The position numbers and the translations under genes are program-made. A stretch of DNA of 64,000 nucleotides from Certhia americana (taxonomy: Eukaryota > Chordata > Aves > Passeriformes > Certhiidae): NCBI GenBank assembly GCA_018697195.1, contig CM031860.1, forward strand, positions 61,086,509 to 61,150,508. The letters run 5' to 3'. Of this stretch, positions 12,601 through 23,734 are shown one piece after another; the stretch's first letter is position 1, and each line of letters begins with the position of its first letter. The notes beneath the pieces are model-generated. The model was not told the origin of the DNA. It searched no databases and saw only the letters and a list, made by a program, of their open reading frames with translations.

Positions 12601-15600
12601 CCCCTCATTGCACTTTGTCTCCTGGTGGTGGTGATAACCTGAATGGAGATTCCCAGATTACACCCTGCCTCTTCCACGCACTGGGGGTCCTGCTTACCCA
12701 TCACTTCCCTCTTTCAACATCCTCATAGGGGCAATGAATCTTATTCCTGGCCCAAGGAGCACTTGTCAGGTGTTGGGTTGACAGGGAGGTATGTCCTCCT
12801 TGGCCATGTTTTTTTGTGCATGGAATTGCTAATACTGAGATGAGATGGTTCCCCCAAATCCTGCCAGTTCCCAGAGCAGCGCCTTGCACAAGGGCAGTAC
12901 AGACCTAGAGAGAGCTCTTGTGTTTCACAGGTGGAAAAAGACAGCAAAAGTGGTAAGTTAGGGCCAAACTGAGGTGAAATTTATCTCTGCATCATGTCCT
13001 ATATGCAACTGCAGTCTTACTGAGACTATGAGATCGATTTTCCAGAGGTACACAGGTACCTCTGAACACAGGGGGAATGAGCAGCAGGATGCCAGGAAGG
13101 ATCTGCACGGGTCAGGTGCACAAATCTCATTGTTTTACACTATAGTTGAGGTCCTTGACTCTAACTTAAACTCTTCCTATGTGATTTTAAAGGATCTGAG
13201 CTCAGCTCTCACACATTTGGACCCACTGGCAAATTCTCCCAAGAATTTACTCAAACACATAAATGTCTGCCTTTGACTTTCTGGTCCTGGCTGATGTGTA
13301 TTTTGGTTTTGTGCATGCATGTAGTTCAATGTGGAGAGGCCAAAAACACCAGCACCCTCTAAACACCTTCCTGGATGTCTGGAGTTGTCATTGCCCTGAG
13401 AAACAGGGGTACTGCCATTCAGGTGAATGGTTTAAACTCCTGACTCTGGGAATTGGAGTCATCATCTCCCTGGAGTATTGTGAAAATAAACCAATTATTT
13501 AAGAGTAATTTCCTCCTACAGATATTTGTTTGGTCTTCAGCCCAATCTTCTATCTCAGGGATGTGCAGACAGCTACACGGAGAGCAGCCATGCAGGGCAC
13601 AGCTTCTTCCATGTCTGCATTAGCAAAGAGGAGGTGAATAAGTTCTCTTGAAGGCAGAGGAAAGTGAGGGCTGTGAGTTTGGTTCCCTTCTATTTCTAAT
13701 TGGGACTATGCTGGCAACTATCAGCCCCAACTATTTTTTGATATTTGGGAGGAAGAAATGGGGAACTGAACAGCAATAGTGGCTGCTCCTGCACAAACTA
13801 TTCTGGCAAAATGCCTTTTAATTTCATGTGAGCTGTGCCTGCGAGAAGACGGAAGGATCAAGCTATCATCAAGAAAGATTAGGATTTGGAGCCAGGTTTT
13901 GGAAATTGTCTCCTATCTCAGTAATGAATCAGACACCTTAGGTTAAATTCGGATCCTACTGAATAAGCATTTTCTTTTTTTGTGTTTACTAGGCCAGGAT
14001 TTCACCCTTAACTTCAAATATTCCCAAACACTGCTGTGCCTGCAACTTGGAGCTGGTTACCAATGTTATATCCTAAAATTGTATCTCATTTATATTATCC
14101 TTGTAGGACCTGATTTTGCCTCCCATTATGGGGGTTGCAGTGCTGAGTTCAAGATGATGGGACTGTCCTTTTTTTACTCTGCTGTGTTACAGAATAGTGA
14201 TATTTTAAAAGTTATTCTTCTTAATTTTTATTATTCCTGGTAATTCTAGATTGCAGGCTTGGCTTCATTTACATCAGAAATAGGATCTATTTTCTCTGCC
14301 TTGGGAGGAAGACACTCTCAAGGGCTTACTGATATTTGTGTGTTTGACTTTAAGGCAGAAGTTTGTTCCTAATTAATTGAATAAGTGCTTTAATCCCTGG
14401 CCTGAGGGCTTCCCATAGAGCATTAGCTGTATTAAGAAGGAAATGGAGTGTAATCCCTTTAATATAAGCACAGGAGAACATGAGAGTTTCACATTTCTGG
14501 AAATAGTTTCTTTCCTTGTTGTGTTATTTATTCTAATATTAATTAGCATAAAATGCAGTGAAGCCAAAGGAGTCTTTCCTGACACCAGAGCAGAGCTGTC
14601 AGCAGCACGCCACCCTTGCCAGGGCATCCCTGAGCTCCAATTGCACACTGGAACATAACAGAGAAATAACCTGTGGAATTCAGCTCATTCCAAACGGTGC
14701 CTGTGAACACAGGTCTGTGACTGGCTCTCCTGCAGCTGAGATCTCATCTTCCTGCCTCATCACCAACATTCACTACTATTTGCATCCCTGTAGTGACAGA
14801 AAATCTTGTTTCTGAACCAATGGCCGCACTAGGCTCATGTGCAGCTACAGACACTGGACTTTTGGATGAGATTCAGCTCACCAAACCTGGGTTTCTGGAT
14901 TTATTTCAGCCCCAGCTATGTACCTGCACTGGTCACATAAATTATCCCAAATGAGCCAGGAAGTCAGGAAGGATCAGCTCAGAGGTAGATGTTCTCCTTG
15001 TGTACACCCAAAATTAGGCAAGATTAGTTTTTTGGTGAAATGCATCAAACCCAGTCAAGGCTTGGCGTTTTTTAAAGACTAAATACTGCTGTGTGTATCC
15101 AGTGGGGTGTTCCTCTCTATTCATGGGACAGAGGACTCCATTTGAGCATCCTCTAATGCCTCATCAGAGGAAGAGGATGGCAGCATCTGAAGGGGATAGT
15201 TAGGTGTCCTCAGCTACCCTCTGAGTCCGAGTGGAGATCCCTGCCTGCCCTAATTCTGCAGTGTTCCCCATCCTTCCATGCAGGGAGGTAAGGATGCTGT
15301 TTCTTTCTACTCAGCACATCCACAAAGTAATGCCCTTTTCTCCTCAGTTGTCCCACCTTTTACTCACCTCTTTAGCAGGATTTGGTGGGGTGCTTCAAGA
15401 GCTCACAAAGGGCAGGCTTTGTCCTTCTCCTGGCCATGTGTCCCCAGCATGGCTGGCTGCAGCTGAAAAAATGGGTGACAGCTCCCCAGCATGATTGTTG
15501 GGTTCTTTTGCCTCCAAGAAACAACACCAGCCCCCTCAGGCTCCTCTTCCTCCACCAAGGTCTCCAGGGTTCTGAAGTTCAGTGGTGTCACAATGAAGTT

Positions 15601-17119
15601 TTCCCTTGACCCTGGAAACACAGTGACCACACAGGCACTGTTGGATCCCATCACTGATTTCCCTGCCCCAGGAGGGGCCCCACCTGTTCACCCTCTGGGT
15701 GACTTTGGGGTTGCTGGTGCTGGGATGTCTCCATCACATCCCTTCCGAGTTCCAACAGACCGTATCCCCTGAGGTATCCATCTCTGTTCATCCTGGCTGG
15801 GTATATTTTACTCTGCTGAAGTTGGCTGAAATCAGTCATACTCTGCCAATTTGAGTATTTCAGCCCCATCTGAATCCCCTTTTTCCTGCCAGTAGCTAGT
15901 TTCAGGTCTCCAGTTCCCTTAGCCCTTCAGGTGGGATGGAGGAGACCTGGGCTGCTGGTTTTTGACTGAGTGATGTTTCTAGTCCAGGTTCCTGATTCAC
16001 CATGGAGATAATTAGAGATGCAAGACCATGGAAGGTGAAGTACACACAGGACTCTCATCCTCACAGGTGTTTCAGTAGTAGGTTTGACTGGGTCTGCTGG
16101 TCTGGGAAAATCATAAGAACAGGAGAAAACAGAGTTCTGCATCCTGGCCAAAGGCAAACACTGGGAAGCCCAGAGGGGAAAAAGAGTGAAATGTTAGACA
16201 AAAAGGACTGAGAATATGAAATATGTCCTTGCCCAAGGTAGGTGTCTGTTGGCAAGGCACATGAAGCCCTCCCTGAGATGCTGTGTGCTGCTGCAGTGTC
16301 CCTAATCACAGGGACATGGCAGTGCAGCTCCTGCCTGGGCTGGCCAGGCCACAACCTGTGTGGTGGATGTGTTTGTGTAACACTGGAGATGACAGTAACA
16401 CCTGCAACCAGCACCTTGCCATGCATTGATGAGTTATCCTGTTTGATGCTTCAGCATAGAAACAGCTCTGGAGCCAGCCTGAAGGCTCATCTCACCAGCT
16501 TTCCTGGCTCCAGAAGTGCTCATGGTGCATGCTGAGGGAGAAAACACACAGATAATGTTCTCTTCCTAAAATCCTGCCCCTGTCTCCATAAATTTGCACT
16601 GCAAGGATTTCTGGTGTTAGTGCAGGTGTCACTGGCTTTATATCCCCTGGCAGAGTTTTCCTCCATAGTTTCTCCAATGGCTTTCCAGAACGAGTACTGA
16701 CATTAGCCAGCTCTTTAAATATGTGATAAGCACATAGCAAATGTTACTGAAACAGAAGATGGAAGCATGTGCTGATTTAACCTGAGTGACACTGGACCTC
16801 AGCAGCTGATCAAAGTATTTCAGCAGCTCTGTATTAATGCTCTGCCTGGGGCCATTTGGGCACTCAGAGGAGGTTTGAGGAAGGCAGAAGGAAGGCGTTT
16901 GTTGCAAGGGAAATCCTGGGACAAGAAGAGCCCAAGAAAACATTGCCAGAAGAGCGTAGGGCCTTCCCAGCCACCCTGCTTGGGGCTTAACTGAGCAGGG
17001 AATCGCCCTGTTGTTCTGGCCCCAGAAGAGCAGCTCATCCTCTCCGGAGCTATGAGGGAGCATTTTGGGTTTGTACTTAAAGGCTTCCCCCGAGACTTAG
17101 TGATTTCTTGTGTTTCCAG

Positions 17120-17212
17120 CTGCCCGTCGCACTGGACCAGTACAAGAGCATCTATCAGAAGGACTACGGCTGGCACGGCGATTACCACTCACCCATCCAG
17201 GCACACGTACCG
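17120..17212 (+). CDS. Small Trp-rich protein, coding exon 2 (first copy of K-S-I-Y motif)
   Basis: The exon follows an acceptor TTGTGTTTCCAG and opens in phase 0 with Leu-Pro-Val-Ala. It encodes residues 12-42 of the predicted 233-residue protein. It contains the motif Y-K-S-I-Y-Q-K-D-Y (residues 19-27) followed by G-W-H-G-D-Y. The chosen donor is GTACCG at 17213, because only this one of three nearby GTs gives the phase 0 required by the next exon. It is a poor match to the GTRAGT consensus. The frame is closed by TAA at 17078 with no ATG between, so the start codon must lie in an upstream exon. Short tyrosine-rich repeats of this kind are seen in axonemal microtubule-binding proteins; that resemblance is my inference. 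Confidence 0.7.
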
Positions 17213-17846
17213 GTACCGTGCTCTTTTCCTGCCTTGGATCCGCAGCCCAAGCTGCCAGCTCCCCTCTCAGCTCAGCCGGGGACGGTGCCCAAGGGTCACA
17301 GCAGTGGCTGCTGTCTGCACTGCTGTGGTCCTCTCGGCTGTCACCCGCCAGCAGCTCCCATCACACCCAAATGCCCTCGGTTTGTGCCCCCATCCCTCCC
17401 GCGGGAAATCCCCCTTGCACCCTCCGGTAAAGCTGTTGGTGGGGAGTGATGCTAATTACATTCATTAAGTCAGGGCACTAATGACTTCTTGCTGAACCGG
17501 TGCCTGGGTTCTGGACTCCGCTGGGGCTCGCCAGGGTTGGACTCATCCCGGGACCGCCCTGCTCAGGGGGATTGCGTTCGGGATGGAGATGGCTCCTTGC
17601 CCTGACACGGGCTTGAGGAGACTTCTATGGGGAGGCTGGGGCTGGGTTTTTTTTCTCTAATCTCCTTGCAGTGCGAGCGACCCCCTGAGCTATTTAATCT
17701 GATTTGCCTCGCTCCGCCTGCCCTGGTTTAATTGCTTGTGGCAGCCCGGTGGGGACAGCTGCGGTTTGCACTGGGCCACTGCGGAGAGGTGGTGGGGGGC
17801 ATGCTCGGCTGCTGGAGTGCTTTGGGCTCATACACTCACGAGGGGG

Positions 17847-17889
17847 GGGAAAAAAGTTGGGGCGGGGGGGGAAAGGGGGGGGGGGGGGC
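17847..17889. repeat. Poly-G rich tract
   Basis: Runs of 7 to 14 G are separated only by short A-rich spacers and GTTGGGGC. Four or more G-runs in about 45 bases give strong potential for a G-quadruplex on the plus strand. It lies in the intron after exon 2 of the small-protein gene. Confidence 0.9.
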
Positions 17890-17999
17890 AACGACAGAGA
17901 AATCATTGTGTGAGGGTGCCCGCCGGGGCAGAGGGGCTGTTTGCGGACATCGCTGCCATCCCCGCCCGGGCAGCAGCCTGGGATGCCCTCCACTCTCCC

Positions 18000-18118
18000 T
18001 CTGCTTCTCCTTCTCTTTTTTCCTCTCCTTCTCACTCTGCCTCTCCTTCTCCCTTCTCCCTTCTCCCTTCTCCCTTCTCCTTCTCCTTCTTCTCTCCCTC
18101 TCCTCTCCCTCTCCTGCC
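18000..18118. repeat. Pyrimidine-rich (TTCTCCC-like) low-complexity tract
   Basis: About 120 bases are almost entirely C and T on the plus strand, with repeated TTCTCCC and CTCCTTCT units. The tract generates Leu/Ser/Pro-rich and Arg/Glu-rich open frames that should not be taken as genes. Mirror-symmetric polypurine-polypyrimidine DNA of this kind can form triplex (H-DNA) structures. Confidence 0.85.
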
Positions 18119-19354
18119 CCGGGGAGCACTCCTGCTGCCAGCAGCCTTCATTAGCGCTGCTGCTCGGGGCTCCCGCTGTTCTCCGGGCTGGCCAAGGCTT
18201 CCCGGGCAGTCCCAGCCTTAGGTGGCTGCTCTGCTTCCAGGAGCCCCGCTGGCAGGGCAGGGTTTAACCCCTGCCTGCTGGAGCGCAGTTTCCAAGCCGT
18301 GCATCTCAGTTTCTTCTTCTTTTCTACTTTTCCTTTATATATTTAATTTGAATTTGGTTTTTGGAAGGCTGCACGCTTCCTGTGGAGATGCTGGTGTAGC
18401 TTGGGAGATATGAAGGAAGGAAGCTGTGTCTGATTCTCTTGGGCTGCAGCTCCCTTTGGCTCCTTATTAATTCCCAAGGCCTGCCAAAGAAAGCTGTCCC
18501 ACTGGGTAATGTAATGATGAGGTACTTGGGAGGCCCAGGTTTCCCTCTTGGCCCTGGTAGGATTTGTTCTTTTTTAAGAGGGTAAACCAACTGTGATGTT
18601 TTTATCTCTGAAATTCGGGGCACTAACCTACTCCCAAGGGGAAGGGAAACTCCTTGGGTTAAGGAAGCAAGCACTGGCTGGTGAGCCATCCCCTCCAGGG
18701 TCTCCTGGAGGCTCTTGTCCCTCTGGAGATACTTCAGGAGAAGCTCTGGCCATCCTCAGTGGGGGAAGCCCCCAGACACAGATAGTTCCTGCAGCTCTGC
18801 AGCCTCCACCTGCCCTACTGTAAGCCTGGCAAAGGAAAAACATTAGGGGATTGCCCTGGGAACCCTGGAGTTTGAGGGACAAACAGAAACCCACAGAGAT
18901 CCAAAACAGCAATAGAAAAACCCTGTGAGGATGGTCCTTGCTGGCCCAGCAGCCTGGAGGAGCTCACAGCAGGAGAATCTCTTTCTGAGCCCCTAAAAAT
19001 CATCTGGAGCTGCAGTGTGCAGCTGGAGAGGCTGGAGGCAGCAGCCACACCAGGATCCTCTTTAGTCTTTCCCTGACATGAACCCTGGAGGCATTCCCTC
19101 TCCCACAGCTTTTGCCAGAGCTCCCTCCCTCCCTCCCACTGCCCACCCGGGGCCCAGCAGAATCCCAAGCTGTAAGATGGGCAGACAGAGGAGGCTGTGA
19201 TGGTTCCTGTACTTCAGTGAGAGCCACAGAGCTGCTCTGTGGCCACTGTATCCCCAGGGATGCTGACCCCACCCAAGCCCAGGCTTGACGATGCTTTAGC
19301 AGCTGCCCTCCCCTGTTGCTGCCTCTCCATTCACACCCGACTTTTTTTCTGCAG

Positions 19355-19520
19355 ACACCTTCATACCCTCCTGTTGCAGCCCTACCCAAGTGCTACCTGC
19401 CAGAGATCGAGGCCTCTGACCTGTCACCAAGATGGGGGAGGAAACTGGAGATTCTGGCTGAGCCCATGCACGACCTGTCTTGTTGCCCACCCCTTCCTGC
19501 TCCAGTAGCTGAAGCTGAGG
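19355..19520 (+). CDS. Small Trp-rich protein, coding exon 3
   Basis: A very good acceptor (CTTTTTTTCTGCAG) and donor (GTAAGC at 19521) bracket 166 bases open in one frame. It enters in phase 0 and leaves in phase 1. It encodes residues 43-97 plus the first base of codon 98. The segment is Pro-rich (start T-P-S-Y-P-P-V-A, end P-L-P-A-P-V-A-E-A-E) with a Cys pair in its second half. It has no recognisable domain and is probably a flexible linker. It matches the phases of the exons on both sides, which is the main support. Confidence 0.68.
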
Positions 19521-20843
19521 GTAAGCCGTGATGCTGGCACTGCTGGTGAGCAGCTGACTGGCTGTGTCCAGCTGCCTGAGGGTCTGTCTGCCTGGGCCTG
19601 TGCCAGCCCCACAGCCTCTGGTCCGTGCTGTCTGGACACACATGGATGGCAGCATCCTGATGATGCTTTGGTGCTGGGCTGAGCCTGGCAAGGGTTCACA
19701 CATGGGCATGGCACCCAGTCACCATGAATATGCAGCTCCCAGGCCAGCTCAGAGCATGGATGTAGGGATCTGGGGCTTTAGAAACATCTTGGTGCATGAA
19801 GAGTCACTTCTAGCAAGGGTCTCCAAGGGTTTTACCTTTACAGCTGTGTTGGGATAGAGGGAGATGCAGTCAACCCCACGCTGCAGAATTGCAGGGAGGG
19901 AAAAGGACTCTGGCTGGGTGTGAGGGGTTTGGGTGGTTCAAATGCCTTCTGCTAAGGGCACCTGTGTGACAGCAAATGCAGCAAAGGGGAGGGTAGCCAG
20001 CCCTCAGCCACACAGTTTAACAGCTTGCTTGCATGGATAAAAATGCTCATGGAAGTAAGGAAAACAAAAGGAGTGGTTACCAAACATCGTTCAGTCATGC
20101 TCAACCATCCTAAAGCAGTGGGGATTTTTCTCTGAGATCCTGCTTGAGAGTCAATGTTGTCATTGCTCAGCAGTGCTCCAGAAGCAAACAGGAGACGGTG
20201 CCAGGGATGTCCCCTCTGTTCCCTGAGTTGATCTCTCCCAGTGTGGGATGCCTGTGTCTGGATCCTTTCATGATCAGAGGGGAGCAAAGACACAGCCATC
20301 TCCTGTAGCTTAATGCCACCCTGGCAATGAGGTGAAGTCAGCCCTGGCAGGGTTTCTCTCTCCACTCAATCAATAGAAGGAGAGTCTGGACAAGCAGCTC
20401 AGGTGGATGTGTCTCCATCTGGACCCCACTTACATCTGAGGTCTGCAAAGATCTCCTTGCTAAGCACATGTGAAGCTGTCTTATGCTAATGACAAAAGTC
20501 CTGTGAGCTTTTTCCTTCCTGCTCTCCCCTGTGTGTCCCAGCAGTGCAGTTTTTCTCCCTTTCACACACAGACCTGCTACAGAGGGTCTCCTTTTAGCAC
20601 TCCAGGGCAATGTACAGACAGTGAGCTCTTTCCACATGCTTTGCACCAACATAAATCCTTTCCCTACTTGTGTCATGAACCACCAAAAATGAATGCACCT
20701 CAGCAAAACTCTGCTGAAGTGACTGGTCTCCCCTGATTTTTGCCAGCTGGGATTCCATCTTACACTATCCAAAGGGTAGGATTTGGGTGAGTAATTGATG
20801 GTGATTCCTGACTAATTCACCTTCTTTTCCTCCCATGTCTCAG
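19521..20843 (+). other. Intron, nothing notable
   Basis: About 1.3 kb between a phase-1 donor GTAAGC and an acceptor CCCATGTCTCAG. I see no repeat I can name and no embedded exon. Confidence 0.65.
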
Positions 20844-20981
20844 AGGAGTCGGTGCCATGTGAACTGCCATCTGCAAACTTGGTCACCTACCAACAATTTG
20901 CCCAGAATTTGTACAGGGAAGGGCTGAACAATGCTGATAAATACAAAACCCATAACCAGAGCTCATCTATTTTAATGCAAG
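20844..20981 (+). CDS. Small Trp-rich protein, coding exon 4
   Basis: 138 bases between acceptor CCCATGTCTCAG and donor GTCAGT, entering and leaving in phase 1. It completes codon 98 (Glu) and encodes residues to 143, including the polar, tyrosine-containing stretch N-L-V-T-Y-Q-Q-F-A-Q-N-L-Y-R-E-G. This segment could form an amphipathic helix. The length is a multiple of three, so skipping this exon would preserve frame. Confidence 0.68.
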
Positions 20982-22037
20982 GTCAGTGAATAGAGGCTGT
21001 GGCAGCTGCCCCATGACAATGACTGGTGGCCTTCAGCCTGATTTCATGCTTTTTAATACAATTCTAAGAGACTGAGGAGAGTGAAGGGAAAGGGAGTGAC
21101 ACAGGAAGGGTTCACAGATCCCCTGTAACCATCTGCCCATCAGTGGGGAGAAGTAGGGCAGGGAAAAAGAGTTATTTTCTAGAAGAGGCTGGAGTGTTGT
21201 AAATGGTGTTTCTTTCACCCCAATTTCCTGACAGCCCATCCCATGGACCACAGCCCTGCTCGATGTGGTCTCCCTGGAAATAATGTCATAAGACAGGAAC
21301 TGCTGCTGTGTTGTATTAACAGCCTGACATGGTCATGCAAGTGTGAGGCACCTGTAACCTCAGCCTCAGTGAAAACAACAAAAATACTCTACCAAAGACT
21401 CATTATAGGAATGTGTAATTTTTAAAATACCCAGAAAATCTGTCTACAATGGGTGACTCTTCTTTGTGTGCTGTCCCTGCATGTTTATCCCCAGTTAGAT
21501 CTGCTTGATCAGAAAGACACACACCAAACTGTTCACACACAGATAAGACATCTCTGGAGAGTCAGATGGGAGATGGTAACTCTTCAAATCAGCTCCCACA
21601 GGGATTTTTGGAAAAGATATCACAGCAGATGTGATGGTCCTCAGTTAGGGGTTAAGTGAGCCACAAATGTCTTCCTTGATGAGTGGCATGATGGAAAAGA
21701 AAATAGACAGTATAGGAGAATTTATACCAGGTGACAAGTCAGTATCCAAAAAGGAAGATCACAAGATATCATTTCCAGGTCTGCTTTGTGTGGCTTCCCT
21801 CACACAGGCTATAGAAAATAAGGGCTGAACAATCTTATCTAAATTACCTTATCTACACCAGGGAAGCAATTCCTGCATTTTCCCTTGGTTAATCCCTTCA
21901 TCATGGTAACTCCAAATGGAGTGCTGGAAGCACAAACAGCCTATGGAGCTCAGGGGAAGGGGGAACACTCAGACTGTGCAAGATAAGAGACAGAGATCCA
22001 AAAAAACCTCTAAATTATTTGGACTCTCTTTCACTAG
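20982..22037 (+). other. Intron, nothing notable
   Basis: About 1.06 kb between a GTCAGT donor and a TTTCACTAG acceptor. It contains only short chance frames. Confidence 0.65.
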
Positions 22038-22167
22038 ACTACTCTGACCTTGAGTGGAAAAGTATCTACAAGCAAGATTACGTGCCCCTGACAGGAGTCC
22101 ATGCTGGACTCTACACAGAGGAGTTAAGGCCTTCTCCCATTTTCCCTGAAGATAGCCGCTTCAATGA
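22038..22167 (+). CDS. Small Trp-rich protein, coding exon 5 (second K-S-I-Y motif)
   Basis: 130 bases between acceptor CTCTTTCACTAG and donor GTAAGG at 22168, entering in phase 1 and leaving in phase 2. It encodes residues 144-186 and contains E-W-K-S-I-Y-K-Q-D-Y (residues 149-158). This near-copy of the motif in exon 2 is followed by V-P-L-T-G-V-H-A-G and an acidic, Pro-containing segment. Recurrence of the motif in a separate exon, both in the predicted frame, is strong internal evidence that these exons belong to one gene. Confidence 0.72.
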
Positions 22168-22963
22168 GTAAGGGAGAAATGGGATGGGGAGGAGAGGGTG
22201 GCTGCTGGGAGTGGGGGGACAGGGTAGGAGTAAGTCAGGGAGGTTTTGGAGCTGCTTGGAAGGTGTTTTTCAAGTATATTTTTCCTTGTCCATGAGCCCA
22301 AAGAAATTCCCTTGGGAACAAATCCACTCCCAAAGCCTGATCAGCCTTTTCTTAAATAGTTTTGCAGCAGGATTGATAGGAGTGGGGAGGCAACTGCTGG
22401 GACAGCCTCATCACTGTGGGAAGAAGATCCCCATGGGGCTGGGGCAGGAGACATGTCTCATCATTTCCATGCCCAGGCTTCCCCTGGGGAAGGGCTCTCT
22501 CAAATCAAACAGGGCAGGATCTGTTTGCAACGTGACTCATCTGCACACTATGAACCAAACAGGCATAAACTGCTCCTGAGCTCTCAGTTCTCACTGGAAA
22601 GGCAATTCCTTCCCGCTGCCTCATGCCCCCCACCTTCCCCTAACACACACATATATTTCAGCTCTGCATTGCAGATTTTAATCCGTGATCCTGGTGTTAT
22701 ATGTGGGGTGGAGACTGTGCCTGTGTAATGGCTGGTCCAGGTGGGAGATGGATCCCAATGGCAGCAGTGTGTTTTGCAGCATCTGCCCTGTTCCTGATGG
22801 AGACAGGCTGTTCCCACTCCCTCCTATCCCATCTGAGTGTGCTCTACACAGATTCCTGGCTGGGTGGATGAATGCCACAGAAGGGGAGGCAGGTCCCTTG
22901 TTGTGGTGCAGGTAGCACAGAGAGGAGGTCCTCTCCTCATCCCCTGCTCCATGTTCTCTGCAG
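22168..22963 (+). other. Intron, nothing notable
   Basis: About 0.8 kb between donor GTAAGG and acceptor TTCTCTGCAG. It holds no identifiable repeat and no exon-like segment. Confidence 0.65.
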
Positions 22964-23105
22964 GGGCCGCTGGGTTACTGAGTATGCAGACAGCTACAGC
23001 TTCTTCCTGAAGAGGCTGGACTGGTCATCTCCCATCTCTGGACAGTGGCTGCCCTTTGGGAAGGATGCACGGTGGACACCCCGATGGAAAGAGAACACTA
23101 CCTGA
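22964..23105 (+). CDS. Small Trp-rich protein, terminal coding exon
   Basis: The exon follows a strong acceptor (CATGTTCTCTGCAG), completes the phase-2 codon as Glu and runs to a TGA at 23103-23105. It encodes residues 187-233, with tryptophans at 190, 207, 215, 224 and 228 and the segment Y-A-D-S-Y-S-F-F-L-K-R-L-D-W. The dense aromatic and basic content fits a surface-binding peptide such as a microtubule inner protein, but this is inference. With the candidate 5' exon, the six coding segments (33, 93, 166, 138, 130 and 142 bases) total 702, exactly 234 codons including the stop. I considered TEX37, the mammalian neighbour of EIF2AK3, but saw no convincing similarity. Confidence 0.72.
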
Positions 23106-23734
23106 GTGGTGCTAAGGTGGCTGTGGTAAGCACCAGGATCATCCATTTTGGCCCTGAGAGCTGGGATTTCAGGGACTGAGGCAGTGGAGAAAAGTATAAA
23201 CTGTTGTGGGACCTGGTACAAACTCCCATGAGACCTGAGAGTTTGGCTGCTGGAATGTTCTTCTGAGTAGCAGCATTTGTCCCAGCTCAATGCAGGAGGG
23301 TTGGGCCAGATGTCCCTCAAAGGTCTCTTCCAACCAAAACCATTCTATGATTTCTGGGTTCCTAGAAAGTGATTTTCCAACCAGATTTAATTAGGAGAAT
23401 ATTTTTTGCCATGATGGTGGTCAGACACTGTCTGGACACTGGCAAGGTGGTGGAGGGGTGTGGAGTTGCTCACCAGGTGACAACGCTGGGTTTGAGGAAC
23501 CTCATCTAGGCTGGCTGTTGGACCAGGACACCTACATTATTCCACATTTTTCTGATTTCTTTTAAGATGTATTACTTATGTTGTTCTGTGATTACAGCTC
23601 CAAGCTGCCTGTGTGATATTTCTCATCAGAGACCCTGAAATCCTTGGAAACCTCATCTCTACCAAACCCACCACTGTGTCTGTCAGATGTGAAATGTTTG
23701 GCTAAGACCTCTTTAAGTACAAATTATGATTAAA
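23106..23734 (+). other. Probable 3' UTR of the small-protein gene
   Basis: The sequence after the stop codon is non-coding. A possible polyadenylation signal ATTAAA lies at 23729-23734. There is no AATAAA nearer, so the transcript end is uncertain. A CR1 3'-end fragment is embedded at about 23283-23355 and would be part of the transcript if the end is placed correctly. Confidence 0.35.
23283..23355 (+). mobile_element. CR1 LINE 3'-end fragment, plus orientation
   Basis: It contains the typical CR1 terminal phrases 'gttgggccagatg', GGTCTCTTCCAACC and CATTCTATGATTTC. Only the last ~70 bases of an element are present. It sits in the presumed 3' UTR of the small-protein gene. Confidence 0.8.

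Larger units (their letters stand above)
1264..17119 (+). other. Long presumptive first intron of the small-protein gene
   Basis: About 15.9 kb without a convincing coding exon. It holds an LTR-like segment near 2694-3125 and a CR1 fragment around 6120-6640. The rest is unique-looking, moderately A/T-rich sequence with many short chance frames. Whether it is an intron depends on the exon at 1178-1263. If that exon is wrong, part of this is intergenic and the real first exon lies undetected here. Confidence 0.35.
17213..19354 (+). other. Intron with GC-rich and simple-sequence blocks
   Basis: The intron separates two phase-0 exon ends. Its 5' half (17.5-18.3 kb) is unusually GC-rich, with scattered CpG, a poly-G stretch at about 17847-17889 and a CT-rich tract at about 18000-18118. 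Several long open frames on both strands here follow from the skewed composition and lack coding character. A cryptic or alternative promoter in the CpG-containing part is possible but unproven. Confidence 0.6.

Noticed and set aside
17694..18267. Several long overlapping frames on both strands
   Set aside because: All fall in GC-rich, poly-G and CT-rich low-complexity intron sequence and lack coding character.
17120..23105. Identification of the small gene as TEX37
   Set aside because: Synteny with EIF2AK3 makes it tempting, but I see no convincing motif shared with TEX37 as I remember it.
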